A stretch of DNA of 64,000 nt from Cyclobacteriaceae bacterium (GTDB lineage: Bacteria; Bacteroidota; Bacteroidia; Cytophagales; Cyclobacteriaceae). Each line of letters opens with the position of its first letter. Within the stretch, counting starts at the first letter, position 1. The translations under genes were made by a program, and so were the position numbers. The notes under the pieces are model-generated. The model worked only from the letters and a program-made list of their open reading frames with translations. It had not been told where the DNA came from and did not search any database. Below, one piece after another: positions 1 through 7,816 of this stretch. The stretch is taken from NCBI GenBank assembly GCA_016787755.1, contig JAEUUA010000023.1:670613-734612 (forward strand). Reading direction: 5' to 3'.

Positions 1-2
1 TT

Positions 3-848
3 CCGGGTTTTGATATTCCCAAGCGAAGCATGAACACCATGATCATCGACTACGACTACCTCAAAACGTTTGGGTTGGAATTGGTTGCGGGCCGCGATCT
101 CTCAACAGAGTTTGGCACCGACTCAACCGAAGCTTACATACTCAATGAAGCAGCTGTTGAAGAGCTGATGTTGGAGAAACCCATCGGCACACCTATGCGC
201 GCGTTGGATGGACACCCTGTGGGGCGAATTGTTGGTGTGGTTAAGGATTTTCATTACCGATCACTTCATAGAAAAATTGAACCGCTTGTATTGAGATATG
301 ATCCGAATAACATGTGGTGCATGTCCGTGAAAATGAGCAGTGGAAATTTGAAGGACAATCTTGCAACTCTTGAAAAGGAGTGGAAAAAATTAGCACCTGA
401 CTATCCATTCAGCTATCAATTTGTAGATGAAACCATTGCGCGACAATACAAAGCCGAACAAAACACCGGAGTGCTGATTGGTTCATTTGCATTGTTAGCA
501 ATTGTTATTGCTTGTCTTGGTTTGCTTGGACTTACAGCTTTCATGACGGAGCAGCGGAAAAAAGAAATTGGTGTGCGCAAAGTGTTGGGGGCTTCCGTTT
601 CCGGGATCATCATGTTGCTGTCGAAAGAATTTTCACGGCTGGTGCTAATTGCTTTCCTCATTGTAGTGCCCTTGGCTTGGTATGTAATGAACCAATGGCT
701 TGCCGATTTTGCATACCAGGTTCAGGCGAGTCCATTCATTTTTATTGGAGCGGGACTCATTATTTTGGGGATCGCATTTGCTTCGGTTTTTTATCAGGCT
801 TTGAAGGCAGCTGTAATAAATCCTAGCGAAACGTTGAGGAACGAATAA
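3..848 (+). CDS. ABC transporter permease, FtsX/MacB type (5' end outside window)
   Basis: The reading frame is open to the left edge, so only the C-terminal part (about 281 residues) is present; an internal ATG at 30 should not be taken as the start. The first ~140 residues read like the end of a MacB periplasmic core domain (residues such as GLELVAGRDLS and VKDFHYRSLH). Three hydrophobic helices of the FtsX domain follow, with the family-typical stretch EIGVRKVLGASV between helices one and two. Bacteroidota carry many such 800-residue permeases that work with a MacB-like ATPase in export of macrolides, peptides or lipoproteins. The substrate cannot be told here and no ATPase gene is visible in the window. 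Confidence 0.9.
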   Translation, partial: PGFDIPKRSMNTMIIDYDYLKTFGLELVAGRDLSTEFGTDSTEAYILNEAAVEELMLEKPIGTPMRALDGHPVGRIVGVVKDFHYRSLHRKIEPLVLRYDPNNMWCMSVKMSSGNLKDNLATLEKEWKKLAPDYPFSYQFVDETIARQYKAEQNTGVLIGSFALLAIVIACLGLLGLTAFMTEQRKKEIGVRKVLGASVSGIIMLLSKEFSRLVLIAFLIVVPLAWYVMNQWLADFAYQVQASPFIFIGAGLIILGIAFASVFYQALKAAVINPSETLRNE

Positions 849-913
849 TCACAAAGTAAATCTTCAAGATCATTCATAATAAAAAGTATCTTTACGGCCA
901 CTAATGTAAAGCC

Positions 914-2035
914 ATGAGGAAACTTATTTGTTTGGTATCGATTTTATTTTGCGTTGTAGTTGCTAAGGCACAGCCTGTTGCCGGTTCAACCATCACCACC
1001 GAAAAGCAAAAATTTGTTTTAGAATCTATTACCACTGAGCTTCAACGTCCGTGGGGAATGGCATTCTTGCCGGATGGTCGCGCGATGGTAACTGAAAAAG
1101 ATGGAGAAATTAGAATTATCAAAGACGGTAAGCTGCTCGAAGAAAAAATTAGTGGTGTGCCTGAAGTATTTAATAATGGGCAAGGGGGTTTGTTAGATAT
1201 TCAATTGCATCCGGATTATGCAAAAAATGGTTGGATCTATATCTCGTATGCAAAACCTGATGGAACCAAAGGTGGCGCAACAACAATTGCTCGCGTTAAA
1301 TTGCAAGGCAATGCGTTTACCAACGTAGAAGAGTTATTTATGGCACAACCATCTTCCCCTTCAGGTGCACATTTTGGATCGCGCATTGTGTTTGATGGCA
1401 AGGGATATATTTTCTTTTCGTGTGGCGAGCGTGGTAAGATGGAAAATGCTCAAGATATTACAAACCACTTAGGTAAGATTATGCGTCTGCATGATGATGG
1501 CCGTGTTCCTAAAGACAATCCTTTTGTTAACAAAGTTGGTGCTAAACCAGAAATTTGGTCGTACGGACATCGCAATCCTCAGGGATTATATTATGATAAA
1601 GCGACAAGCACGCTTTGGGATGGTGAACATGGCCCCAAAGGCGGTGATGAATTGAATAAAGTAGAGAAAGGGAAAAATTATGGCTGGCCTGTGATTACGT
1701 ACGGTATTAACTACGATGATAAACCCATTACAGATATAACTAAGAAAGATGGCATGGAACAACCTGTTCGTTATTGGGTTCCCTCTATTGCCCCTTGCGG
1801 GATGACCATGGTGACCAGCGATAAGTATCCAAACTGGAAAGGAAATTTTTTAGTAGGTGCTTTGTCTTTTCAGTTGGTTGCCCGTGTTGAAGTTGCCAAT
1901 GGAAAATTTGTGGCGGAGGAAAGAATCCTTGAAAAGATTGGTCGTGTGCGCCATGTGGTGCAAAGTCCGGATGGGTATATTTATGTACTTACTGAAAACC
2001 CGGGAACAATCAGTAAACTGGTTCCTGTAAAGTAA
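914..2035 (+). CDS. Secreted PQQ-dependent sugar (aldose) dehydrogenase
   Basis: This 373-residue protein starts with a signal peptide (about residues 1-19, ending AKAQP) and is otherwise one glucose/sorbosone dehydrogenase beta-propeller domain. Family features visible are RPWGMAFLPDGR, GGLLDIQLHPDY, the GSRIVFD strand, and GHRNPQGLYYD followed by WDGEHGPKGGDELN, which contribute to the quinone and calcium sites in YliI/Asd-type enzymes. These enzymes oxidise aldoses in the periplasm using pyrroloquinoline quinone; whether this organism makes PQQ is not shown in the window. A TATCTTTA sequence at 887-894 could be the -7 element. It converges on the aminotransferase gene, 7 bp away, with no obvious terminator between them. 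Confidence 0.88.
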   Translation: MRKLICLVSILFCVVVAKAQPVAGSTITTEKQKFVLESITTELQRPWGMAFLPDGRAMVTEKDGEIRIIKDGKLLEEKISGVPEVFNNGQGGLLDIQLHPDYAKNGWIYISYAKPDGTKGGATTIARVKLQGNAFTNVEELFMAQPSSPSGAHFGSRIVFDGKGYIFFSCGERGKMENAQDITNHLGKIMRLHDDGRVPKDNPFVNKVGAKPEIWSYGHRNPQGLYYDKATSTLWDGEHGPKGGDELNKVEKGKNYGWPVITYGINYDDKPITDITKKDGMEQPVRYWVPSIAPCGMTMVTSDKYPNWKGNFLVGALSFQLVARVEVANGKFVAEERILEKIGRVRHVVQSPDGYIYVLTENPGTISKLVPVK

Positions 2036-2042
2036 CGCACAA

Positions 2043-2873
2043 TCATTTCTGTTTTACAAAGCTTTGCTCCAGCATTACGAGTGACTTTAATAATTCTGTG
2101 GTCACACTTCCAGGCTCACCATGGCCAATAGCTTGACCGTTTATTTTTGTAATGGCCTGAATTCTTTTTGTGCTGCTTGTAAGAAAAGCTTCTTTAGCGT
2201 TGAGTATATCAGTGATTGTGACAGGACCCTCAACAACTTTGTAATATGAGGAGGCACAGGCAAGAACTTTTTTTCGGGTAACTCCTTTTAATACATTTTT
2301 CTCCGGGGTCATTATTACGTTATCCTTAGTAACAATAAAGAAGTTGCACCGGGGAAATTCACTCACCGTTCCATTGATGTGATACAGCACATCATCAGCT
2401 TTTTGTTCTGCAAGTTTAGGTTGCAGCCATATGCCCATTGTATAATTGATCGTCTTAGCTTCTGGAATATCGCGTACATACTCACGAGTTATTATACTTA
2501 ATGATTTCGGCACATGGTTATCCTGAAAAGCCAATGGGTTTTGCATGATAATAAGATTTGGAGCCACAGGTTGATAGGCATCCGGAGAATACCCACCTGT
2601 AAGAATCATGCGCATGCTTGAGTTGGGCAAATTATTTTTCTTCTGTAGTTCTTGTAAAATCGAATGCAACTGATCCTTTGAATAAGGACAAGAAAGATGC
2701 ATGAACTGCGCAGATTGAATAAATCTATCCAAATGATCTTCTACATAAAGTAGTACATCCTCCCGTACGCGAAAGAAATCAAAAATTCCATAACCCCGTT
2801 GAATGGCAAGATCGCTGATATGAAGAGTAGCTTTCTCTGCTTCAATCAATTGGTTATTTAGAAAAACAAACAT
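2043..2873 (-). CDS. Class IV aminotransferase (branched-chain / D-amino acid type)
   Basis: This 276-residue PLP enzyme has the fold-type IV layout: an N-terminal small domain (RGYGIFDFFRV), the putative Schiff-base lysine in EAKTINYTMGIW, and the C-terminal PLP-phosphate region (ISSSTKRIQ-like, here LTSSTKRIQAI). IlvE, D-alanine aminotransferase and aminodeoxychorismate lyase all belong to this family and the sequence alone does not decide between them. The usual EGxxSN motif is altered to SEFPRCN, which suggests a divergent member. It is the last gene of a minus-strand operon, one base after the P1 peptidase gene, so a link to amino-acid or peptide turnover is possible but is inference. 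Confidence 0.85.
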   Translation of the reverse strand: MFVFLNNQLIEAEKATLHISDLAIQRGYGIFDFFRVREDVLLYVEDHLDRFIQSAQFMHLSCPYSKDQLHSILQELQKKNNLPNSSMRMILTGGYSPDAYQPVAPNLIIMQNPLAFQDNHVPKSLSIITREYVRDIPEAKTINYTMGIWLQPKLAEQKADDVLYHINGTVSEFPRCNFFIVTKDNVIMTPEKNVLKGVTRKKVLACASSYYKVVEGPVTITDILNAKEAFLTSSTKRIQAITKINGQAIGHGEPGSVTTELLKSLVMLEQSFVKQK

Positions 2874-2874
2874 G

Positions 2875-4017
2875 CTATTTCTTTATGGTATTGTATTTTT
2901 TCAAAATGTTGCGAACATCGTTCAATGGTAAGGCTTCAACACGATGCCCTTCTTTACCGATCACGGTAGTTGCTTGAAATAAAGAATTGATAATGGCTTC
3001 TTCGGTAGCTTCAATCGTTGCTAAAAAAAGTGGAGACATGGCATCATTATTCAACAACGTAACGGTAGATGTAATTTCTTTAGAATCGTAAGGGACTCGA
3101 ACCAATGGATTTGTGGAGAAGGCAATTACATAATCGCCACTGCCATTGGAAGCAATCCCGCCCGTTCGGGCAAGTCCCATCATGGCGCGCTTAGCAATCC
3201 GTTCCAGATTTCGGGAATCTAATGGAGCATCCGTGGCAATTACAATAATACATGACCCATCTGGCTTGTCGCTGATCAACTCACTCAGATAAAATTTCTT
3301 AAGTTCTTCTCCGACAGGAGCACCATCAATTTGTAGTACCCCACCAAAATTTGTTTGCACTAATGCTCCCACCCGATAACCGCCTAATTTATCTGGGAGT
3401 TGCCGCGATGCACTTCCAATTCCACCTTTAAATCCAAAACAAACAGTTCCTGTTCCTGCACCCACAGCGCCTTCTTCAACTTTTTCGGTACTTGCTTTTG
3501 CAAGGGCACTTAACACATCTTCCTGTGATACATGCATACCACGAATATCATTCAAGTAGCCATCATTGGTTTCGCCAACAACTGCATTTACTGATTGCGC
3601 TTTTTCGTTACCGGGTTGTGCTAACGTGTAACGAATAACAGCATCCATGGCCTGTGGTACACTTAATGTATTTGTTAACACAATAGGTGTTTCAAGATTT
3701 CCCAACTCTATCACTTGAGTGCTACCGACTAATTTTCCAAATCCATTCCCAATATAAATGGCTGCGGGTACTTTCTCTTGAAAGAGATTACCTGGATGTG
3801 GAATTATGGCTGTAACTCCGGTGCGTATATTATCGCCAATAATTTTAGTGGTGTGACCCACGCGCACGCCCGTTACATCGGTAATCGAATTTGTTTTACC
3901 TGTCGGTAAAACACCAATAACAATTCCAAAGTCACGCGCTTGTCCCCGTTTATCCTGTGCTAATGCATACTGATTGAGTGTGAATAAGAGAAGAATTAAT
4001 AGAATTAGTTGTTTCAT
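2875..4017 (-). CDS. P1 family peptidase (DmpA-like, N-terminal nucleophile), secreted
   Basis: A 380-residue protein with a signal peptide (residues 1-20, ending YALAQ). It matches the S58/DmpA family: TDVTGVRVGHTT near the mature N-terminus and NGSGDYVIAFST near residues 295-306, where the serine of the GSGD element is the position at which the precursor cuts itself to expose the nucleophile. Known members are L-aminopeptidase/D-esterases or beta-peptidyl aminopeptidases. The start codon overlaps the stop of the upstream methyltransferase gene (4-base ATGA-type overlap), and the aminotransferase follows after one base, so the three are probably co-translated. The substrate is unknown. Confidence 0.88.
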   Translation of the reverse strand: MKQLILLILLLFTLNQYALAQDKRGQARDFGIVIGVLPTGKTNSITDVTGVRVGHTTKIIGDNIRTGVTAIIPHPGNLFQEKVPAAIYIGNGFGKLVGSTQVIELGNLETPIVLTNTLSVPQAMDAVIRYTLAQPGNEKAQSVNAVVGETNDGYLNDIRGMHVSQEDVLSALAKASTEKVEEGAVGAGTGTVCFGFKGGIGSASRQLPDKLGGYRVGALVQTNFGGVLQIDGAPVGEELKKFYLSELISDKPDGSCIIVIATDAPLDSRNLERIAKRAMMGLARTGGIASNGSGDYVIAFSTNPLVRVPYDSKEITSTVTLLNNDAMSPLFLATIEATEEAIINSLFQATTVIGKEGHRVEALPLNDVRNILKKYNTIKK

Positions 4018-4550
4018 TTTTTAAAAGTATAATGACGAAACATTTCCCACACCACGATGCCCAAACACACAGAGATATTTAATGAATGTTTTGTGCCCAG
4101 TTGAGGAATCTCTAGAGCAAGATCCGCCAGAGCGATTGCTTCCTCGCTTACCCCGTGTACTTCGTTGCCAAAAACCAGACAATACTTTTTATCTTTTTCA
4201 CCATAGAATGTTTGCAGTGGCAAACTATCTGTAGTTTGTTCTACAATCACGATGGTATACCCTTCGTCTTTTAATTTTTGAATGGCAATAGCTGTGCTTT
4301 CGACATGCTCCCACGCTACTGATTCGGTAGCACCCAGCGCAGTCTTTTGTATTTCGCGATGTGGAGGAGTGCCTGTAATTCCCGTCAGGAATATTTTTTC
4401 AACCCGAAAGGCATCTGCCGTGCGAAAAGCCGAACCTACATTGTGCAGGCTACGCACATTATCCAATAAAATACAAACGGGAATCTTCTCTGAATCCTTA
4501 AATTGACCAACAGAAATACGACCGAGTTCATCAAGAGAGAGCTTTTTCAT
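4014..4550 (-). CDS. TrmH/SpoU-family RNA 2'-O-methyltransferase
   Basis: A 178-residue SPOUT methyltransferase containing the three family motifs: LLDNVRSLHNVGSAFRTADA (motif 1, about residues 28-47), VFGNEVHGVSEE (motif 2) and LGTKHSLNISVCLGIVVWE (motif 3, forming the knotted SAM site). It lacks the N-terminal L30e-like extension of full-size RlmB/TrmH proteins, so it is a minimal catalytic domain that should methylate ribose in tRNA or rRNA; the target is not determined. It overlaps both neighbours by 4 bases in the minus-strand operon, which points to translational coupling. Confidence 0.9.
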   Translation of the reverse strand: MKKLSLDELGRISVGQFKDSEKIPVCILLDNVRSLHNVGSAFRTADAFRVEKIFLTGITGTPPHREIQKTALGATESVAWEHVESTAIAIQKLKDEGYTIVIVEQTTDSLPLQTFYGEKDKKYCLVFGNEVHGVSEEAIALADLALEIPQLGTKHSLNISVCLGIVVWEMFRHYTFKK

Positions 4551-4978
4551 GCCGCAAGTTCATTTTTCAAAGCAGCAAGGTACGAGTATCTTAAAAGCTG
4601 GATAGCAATTTTTTTATCGACTTCGGTTTTTACCTGAAAGGAGATCCAACCGGAGTCTTTAAACACATGATGTTCATTAACACAATACTTCAGCATAAGT
4701 TCAGATTTAGTTTTTCTGCTAAATAAAATATCCAGCAATCCATTACCATGAATATGACCTAACTCTTTGCCATTAAAATTAAATTGAGTGCCTCCGAATT
4801 TATGCATCTGCAGGGCGACATGTTCCCACGAAAGAACTTCATTCTCTATTTCATCCAAATAATCCAGAAGATACTTGTTTGAAAATATTGAGCTGATTTT
4901 CAGCAGTGCATCAAACAAATGAGGAAGAACAGGCACATGTTTTAAAGGAGCCGCATATTTTACAACGAGATTAAACAT
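4547..4978 (-). CDS. DUF5519 (luciferase-domain-like) protein
   Basis: A 143-residue protein of the DUF5519 type, sometimes annotated as luciferase family protein because the domain also occurs in a fungal luciferase. Visible family features are FNFNGKELGHIHGNGLLDI and the late ENxxxFKDSGWISF segment (here HHVFKDSGWISF). No signal peptide or membrane helix is seen. The gene overlaps the upstream SRPBCC gene by 8 bases and the downstream methyltransferase by 4. Function is unknown; position suggests a partner of the SRPBCC membrane protein. Confidence 0.75.
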   Translation of the reverse strand: MFNLVVKYAAPLKHVPVLPHLFDALLKISSIFSNKYLLDYLDEIENEVLSWEHVALQMHKFGGTQFNFNGKELGHIHGNGLLDILFSRKTKSELMLKYCVNEHHVFKDSGWISFQVKTEVDKKIAIQLLRYSYLAALKNELAA

Positions 4979-5915
4979 TTTTCTCGCTCAGTATTTTAAT
5001 GTGTTCCATCACACGAAGATGCACGTTTCGTGTAATGCTTTCGGACCAGATGTTGAAATACCAGACCGGGAATACGTAGAGCTTATACCAGGAATTTCCA
5101 ATTAGTGTTGTTGTTCCATCGCCATTGTCTTTTAAAATAAACTGCCCACGAAGAATATCAATGTGTCCCATAATTTCAGGATCGTGTGGCTGACTGATAA
5201 TGTCGAAGGTTAGTTCTTCATTGGGTTTGTAAACGATCATTTTCTCTTCAAACACATAACCATTTGAAAAAATACATTTTCGACCAGCACCTACTTCGTG
5301 CCCATCCACAGTACTTTGTACCGGGCTTGGCATCCCGATTTCAAAAAGCCAATAGTTTTCCTTTATTGTGATGGGTTCATATTCAACTACAAGGGGCCAT
5401 ACTTTGTCAATAGGTGCGTTTACAAGTATGGTATCCGATACCATGTTAACATTTTCATGTTCTGAAAAATTATCGGCAGCGATTAAAATAAAAATCACTC
5501 CGAAAAGACTCATGTTAAGTGTGTTGTTTCTTCTTCTGTAAATGATTCGACCCACAAGAGCACCCGTTACCACAAATCCAAAAATTAATGGTGACACAAT
5601 GATCAGACAGATAAACCCTTCTCTTAAAAAAATGAAGCTGGCTAAAATAGCAAGAACAGAAGCCACCGCAGACCACCCTATATATCGAGAGGTTTTTAGT
5701 TGCAACGGATGCCAATACCAGGCACACACTAATCCCATCAAAATGGGCACAATTATGAAAGAAGAATAAATAAAAATCCCTGAGCTGTTTCCCATGTTGT
5801 TGCCCTCTAGATTATCAATAAGGTATTTGTTAAATCCTACAATTACCAGTGAGATAAGATTTGCCACCAGAATACCCTTATAGATTCTTGATTTAGTGTG
5901 TGTGTTTGACTCCAT
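4971..5915 (-). CDS. Membrane-anchored SRPBCC (START-like) domain protein
   Basis: A 314-residue protein with about four transmembrane helices in residues 12-155, followed by a C-terminal START/SRPBCC ligand-binding domain (from about residue 160: SDTILVNAPIDKVWPLVVEY, a typical first strand and helix). SRPBCC domains hold hydrophobic ligands, but the ligand here is unknown. It is the first gene of the five-gene minus-strand operon and overlaps the DUF5519 gene by 8 bases. The 82-base region upstream is shared with the divergent methyltransferase gene and is AT-rich without a clear promoter match. Confidence 0.78.
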   Translation of the reverse strand: MESNTHTKSRIYKGILVANLISLVIVGFNKYLIDNLEGNNMGNSSGIFIYSSFIIVPILMGLVCAWYWHPLQLKTSRYIGWSAVASVLAILASFIFLREGFICLIIVSPLIFGFVVTGALVGRIIYRRRNNTLNMSLFGVIFILIAADNFSEHENVNMVSDTILVNAPIDKVWPLVVEYEPITIKENYWLFEIGMPSPVQSTVDGHEVGAGRKCIFSNGYVFEEKMIVYKPNEELTFDIISQPHDPEIMGHIDILRGQFILKDNGDGTTTLIGNSWYKLYVFPVWYFNIWSESITRNVHLRVMEHIKILSEKNV

Positions 5916-5997
5916 ATTTTTTATCTTATTACCTAAAGTAACACCAACATTATGAATTATTTAACATTCGGTAAGTCAAAATTTTCGTTGTAGCGCT

Positions 5998-6654
5998 ATG
6001 AAAAGAATTATCTGGCTATATATGATGCTACTGGGTTGCAATTTGTATGCTCAGGAAGCATGGAAAAATGTTTATACCGAAAGTGCCTGGGCAGATCGCG
6101 ATCGATGGCAAAAAGCAGACGAACTCATTAAGCAATTAAATCTTAAAATGGGAAGTCAGGTGGCTGATGTAGGTTGTCACGAAGGGTATATGACAACTAA
6201 ACTTTCCAAGGCTGTGGGAGCTCAAGGAAAAGTGTATGCCGTAGATGTAGAGCAACCTAAGCTCGATAAGTTAGCCACAAATCTTGTGAAGAGAAATCTC
6301 ACCAATGTGCAAATTATAAAAGGTGATTATGATAACCCAAAGTTGCCACTCAACTCATTAGATGCCGTTATCATTCTGGACACGTATCATGAGATGGATG
6401 ATCATGATGCAATCCTGCAGCATATTAAATCTGCCTTAAAACAAAATGGACGTTTAGTAATGTGCGAAGCCATTGCTGATGAGCGAAGAGCCTTATCAAG
6501 AGCCGATCAGGAACGCAAACATGAATTAGGAATGAACTTCGCATTGGAAGATTTGAAAAAAGCCGGCTTTACGGTTCTCAAGGAGCAAGATTCGTTTGTT
6601 GATCGTACGAAAGAAAAAGGAGATAAGATGTGGTTAATTGTTGTAAGGAAATAA
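5998..6654 (+). CDS. Exported class I SAM-dependent methyltransferase
   Basis: A 218-residue protein with an N-terminal signal peptide (residues 1-18, ending NLYAQ) followed by a class I methyltransferase fold. Motif I reads VADVGCHEGYMT, with the second glycine of GxGxG replaced by His; the acidic end of strand 2 is AVDVEQ; and the motif IV region reads DAVIILDTYHEMDD. Methyltransferases with signal peptides are recurrent in Bacteroidota, although how SAM would reach the periplasm is not known. The substrate is unknown. It ends 8 bp before the convergent isoprenoid-synthase-like gene. Confidence 0.8.
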   Translation: MKRIIWLYMMLLGCNLYAQEAWKNVYTESAWADRDRWQKADELIKQLNLKMGSQVADVGCHEGYMTTKLSKAVGAQGKVYAVDVEQPKLDKLATNLVKRNLTNVQIIKGDYDNPKLPLNSLDAVIILDTYHEMDDHDAILQHIKSALKQNGRLVMCEAIADERRALSRADQERKHELGMNFALEDLKKAGFTVLKEQDSFVDRTKEKGDKMWLIVVRK

Positions 6655-6661
6655 TGCATGG

Positions 6662-7393
6662 CTAGCTAAGGGTAATAGTAAGTATAGTTTCCCCAAGGGT
6701 TGCAGCAATACCTTCTTGCCTTAATCGATTTAATTCCAGATAAATATTTTTATTAATCTTTTCCAAAGGTTTTATAGATTTAATGAATAAGGGATGTAAT
6801 TCAAAGAAGTTGTTCTCAATACCAGGAGAGTCCAATAGACAATTTTCTGATTGAGTGTCAATATCATCTTGCAGATCAGTTAAGTCATCCAAAAATAAAA
6901 ACAAAGGCATCACGGACTCCCAATGAGTAAAAATCATATCATAATCATGTGGGAATAAGGCTGTAGAGTAGAGATAGGAATTTGCGCGCTGCAGGGACTT
7001 GTATTTAGCCGGAAAGTTTGAAAATGGACGTTTAACCAAAGAATTCTCGATTCGCGAAATTTCTTTTTCAGAAATTCCTACCCTGGAAAGGATCGAATGA
7101 CATTCTTGCTGATGTTGGATGTTCGTAATTTGGTTTGCTTCCTGCTTAGCTGCACTATGGAGGATTTCTTCGATTAAAAGAAGATGAGTTTCAGACAGAA
7201 CCTTATCCAAATTCGATTTTAAGAATAAATCAAATAGAATGGGTATGAATAAATACCCCGGACTTTGAGATAAAAAAGTTTTCCGCCCCTTCCAGTAATC
7301 ATTATTTTTTGGAACCTGACGCGAGTAAAGCAGTTCAACAACATCAGGATGAATGGCGAGATCAAATTCAAGATACGTTTGAAGAGTAGACAT
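6662..7393 (-). CDS. Putative isoprenoid-synthase-fold protein with DDxxD motif (ComQ-like candidate)
   Basis: A 243-residue, predicted all-helical, non-exported protein that I do not recognise by overall sequence. Its most distinctive part is residues 163-179 (PLFLFLDDLTDLQDDID): a hydrophobic helix running into a DDxxD motif (Asp169, Asp170, Asp173) and a second acidic cluster (Asp176, Asp177, Asp179), as in the Mg-diphosphate-binding helices of trans-isoprenyl synthases. The gene immediately upstream encodes a 62-residue peptide with a Trp-rich C-terminus, so I infer a prenyltransferase acting on that peptide, as ComQ does on ComX. Against this: the protein is shorter than ComQ (about 300 residues), only one aspartate-rich motif is evident, and it sits late in the chain. 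The start codon directly follows a hairpin and a run of six T. Confidence 0.5.
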   Translation of the reverse strand: MSTLQTYLEFDLAIHPDVVELLYSRQVPKNNDYWKGRKTFLSQSPGYLFIPILFDLFLKSNLDKVLSETHLLLIEEILHSAAKQEANQITNIQHQQECHSILSRVGISEKEISRIENSLVKRPFSNFPAKYKSLQRANSYLYSTALFPHDYDMIFTHWESVMPLFLFLDDLTDLQDDIDTQSENCLLDSPGIENNFFELHPLFIKSIKPLEKINKNIYLELNRLRQEGIAATLGETILTITLS

Positions 7394-7400
7394 AAAAAAT

Positions 7401-7436
7401 GCATTCGAAAGTCCTATGATAGAACGAATCGAATGC
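7401..7436 (-). terminator. Hairpin with T-run between peptide and enzyme genes (attenuator-like)
   Basis: Read on the minus strand, GCATTCGA (7436-7429) and TCGAATGC (7408-7401) form a perfect 8-bp stem around a 20-base loop. It is followed by A and six T that touch the ATG of the 243-residue protein. This is a weak intrinsic-terminator layout lying in the 70 bases between the two genes. It could lower expression of the enzyme relative to the peptide or act as a processing site. It could also hinder ribosome access to the start codon. Confidence 0.45.
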
Positions 7437-7463
7437 CTTTACCGGGTGAGTAGAAAAAAACTG

Positions 7464-7652
7464 TTAAACTTCATTTCCCCACTCCCACCAGCGAAATTTT
7501 ACCAAAGAGGGTTTTGCAAGATTCTTGTTGGCGTACATTTTAACAATTTCACGCAGCCCGTCCATGATCTTACTCCGTTCGCCTTCAGGTAGCTTCGCCA
7601 GCGCTGCCATTGCCGTATCTACTTTTGTAATTTCAAAATTAAGGTCGTTCAT
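7464..7652 (-). CDS. 62-residue peptide with Trp-rich C-terminus (ComX-like precursor candidate)
   Basis: A short gene with no signal peptide. Residues 1-45 are mixed-charge and helical; the C-terminus reads NLAKPSLVKFRWWEWGNEV with Trp at residues 54, 55 and 57. From memory, Bacillus subtilis ComX ends with [20 protein letters not shown]. The present peptide shares the spacing I-[IV]-K-x-Y-x4-L-A-x-P and then has a Trp-Gly-[Asp/Asn] element. In ComX the Trp is isoprenylated by ComQ and the tail is released as a pheromone. The next gene downstream carries a DDxxD motif. Coding potential of so short a gene is not certain, but the start codon, the composition and the neighbour make it likely. 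No Shine-Dalgarno sequence is seen. Confidence 0.6.
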   Translation of the reverse strand: MNDLNFEITKVDTAMAALAKLPEGERSKIMDGLREIVKMYANKNLAKPSLVKFRWWEWGNEV

Positions 7653-7691
7653 ACATTTATAAGTTTTAATCTAAATTAGCAGATACGCTAA

Positions 7692-7735
7692 ATGATTTCA
7701 TCATATAAATGAATATATTTTCTTGAAATTTTCAA
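7692..7735. promoter_or_regulatory. Two palindromes in the divergent comX-like / sensor intergenic region
   Basis: The 164 bases between the peptide gene and the divergent membrane protein gene contain TTGAAATTTTCAA (7723-7735, a perfect 6+1+6 inverted repeat) and ATGATTTCATCAT (7692-7704, arms ATGA/TCAT). Both are plausible operators; the first lies about 75 bases from one start codon and about 80 from the other. No convincing TAnnTTTG promoter was found on either strand. Confidence 0.3.
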
Positions 7736-7816
7736 TAAGCGGTAAAGCCGATACAAATATTACAGCCATCTTACATTAGCATACTATTTTTAGAATTACT
7801 TCCTTTATTGAGCCAA

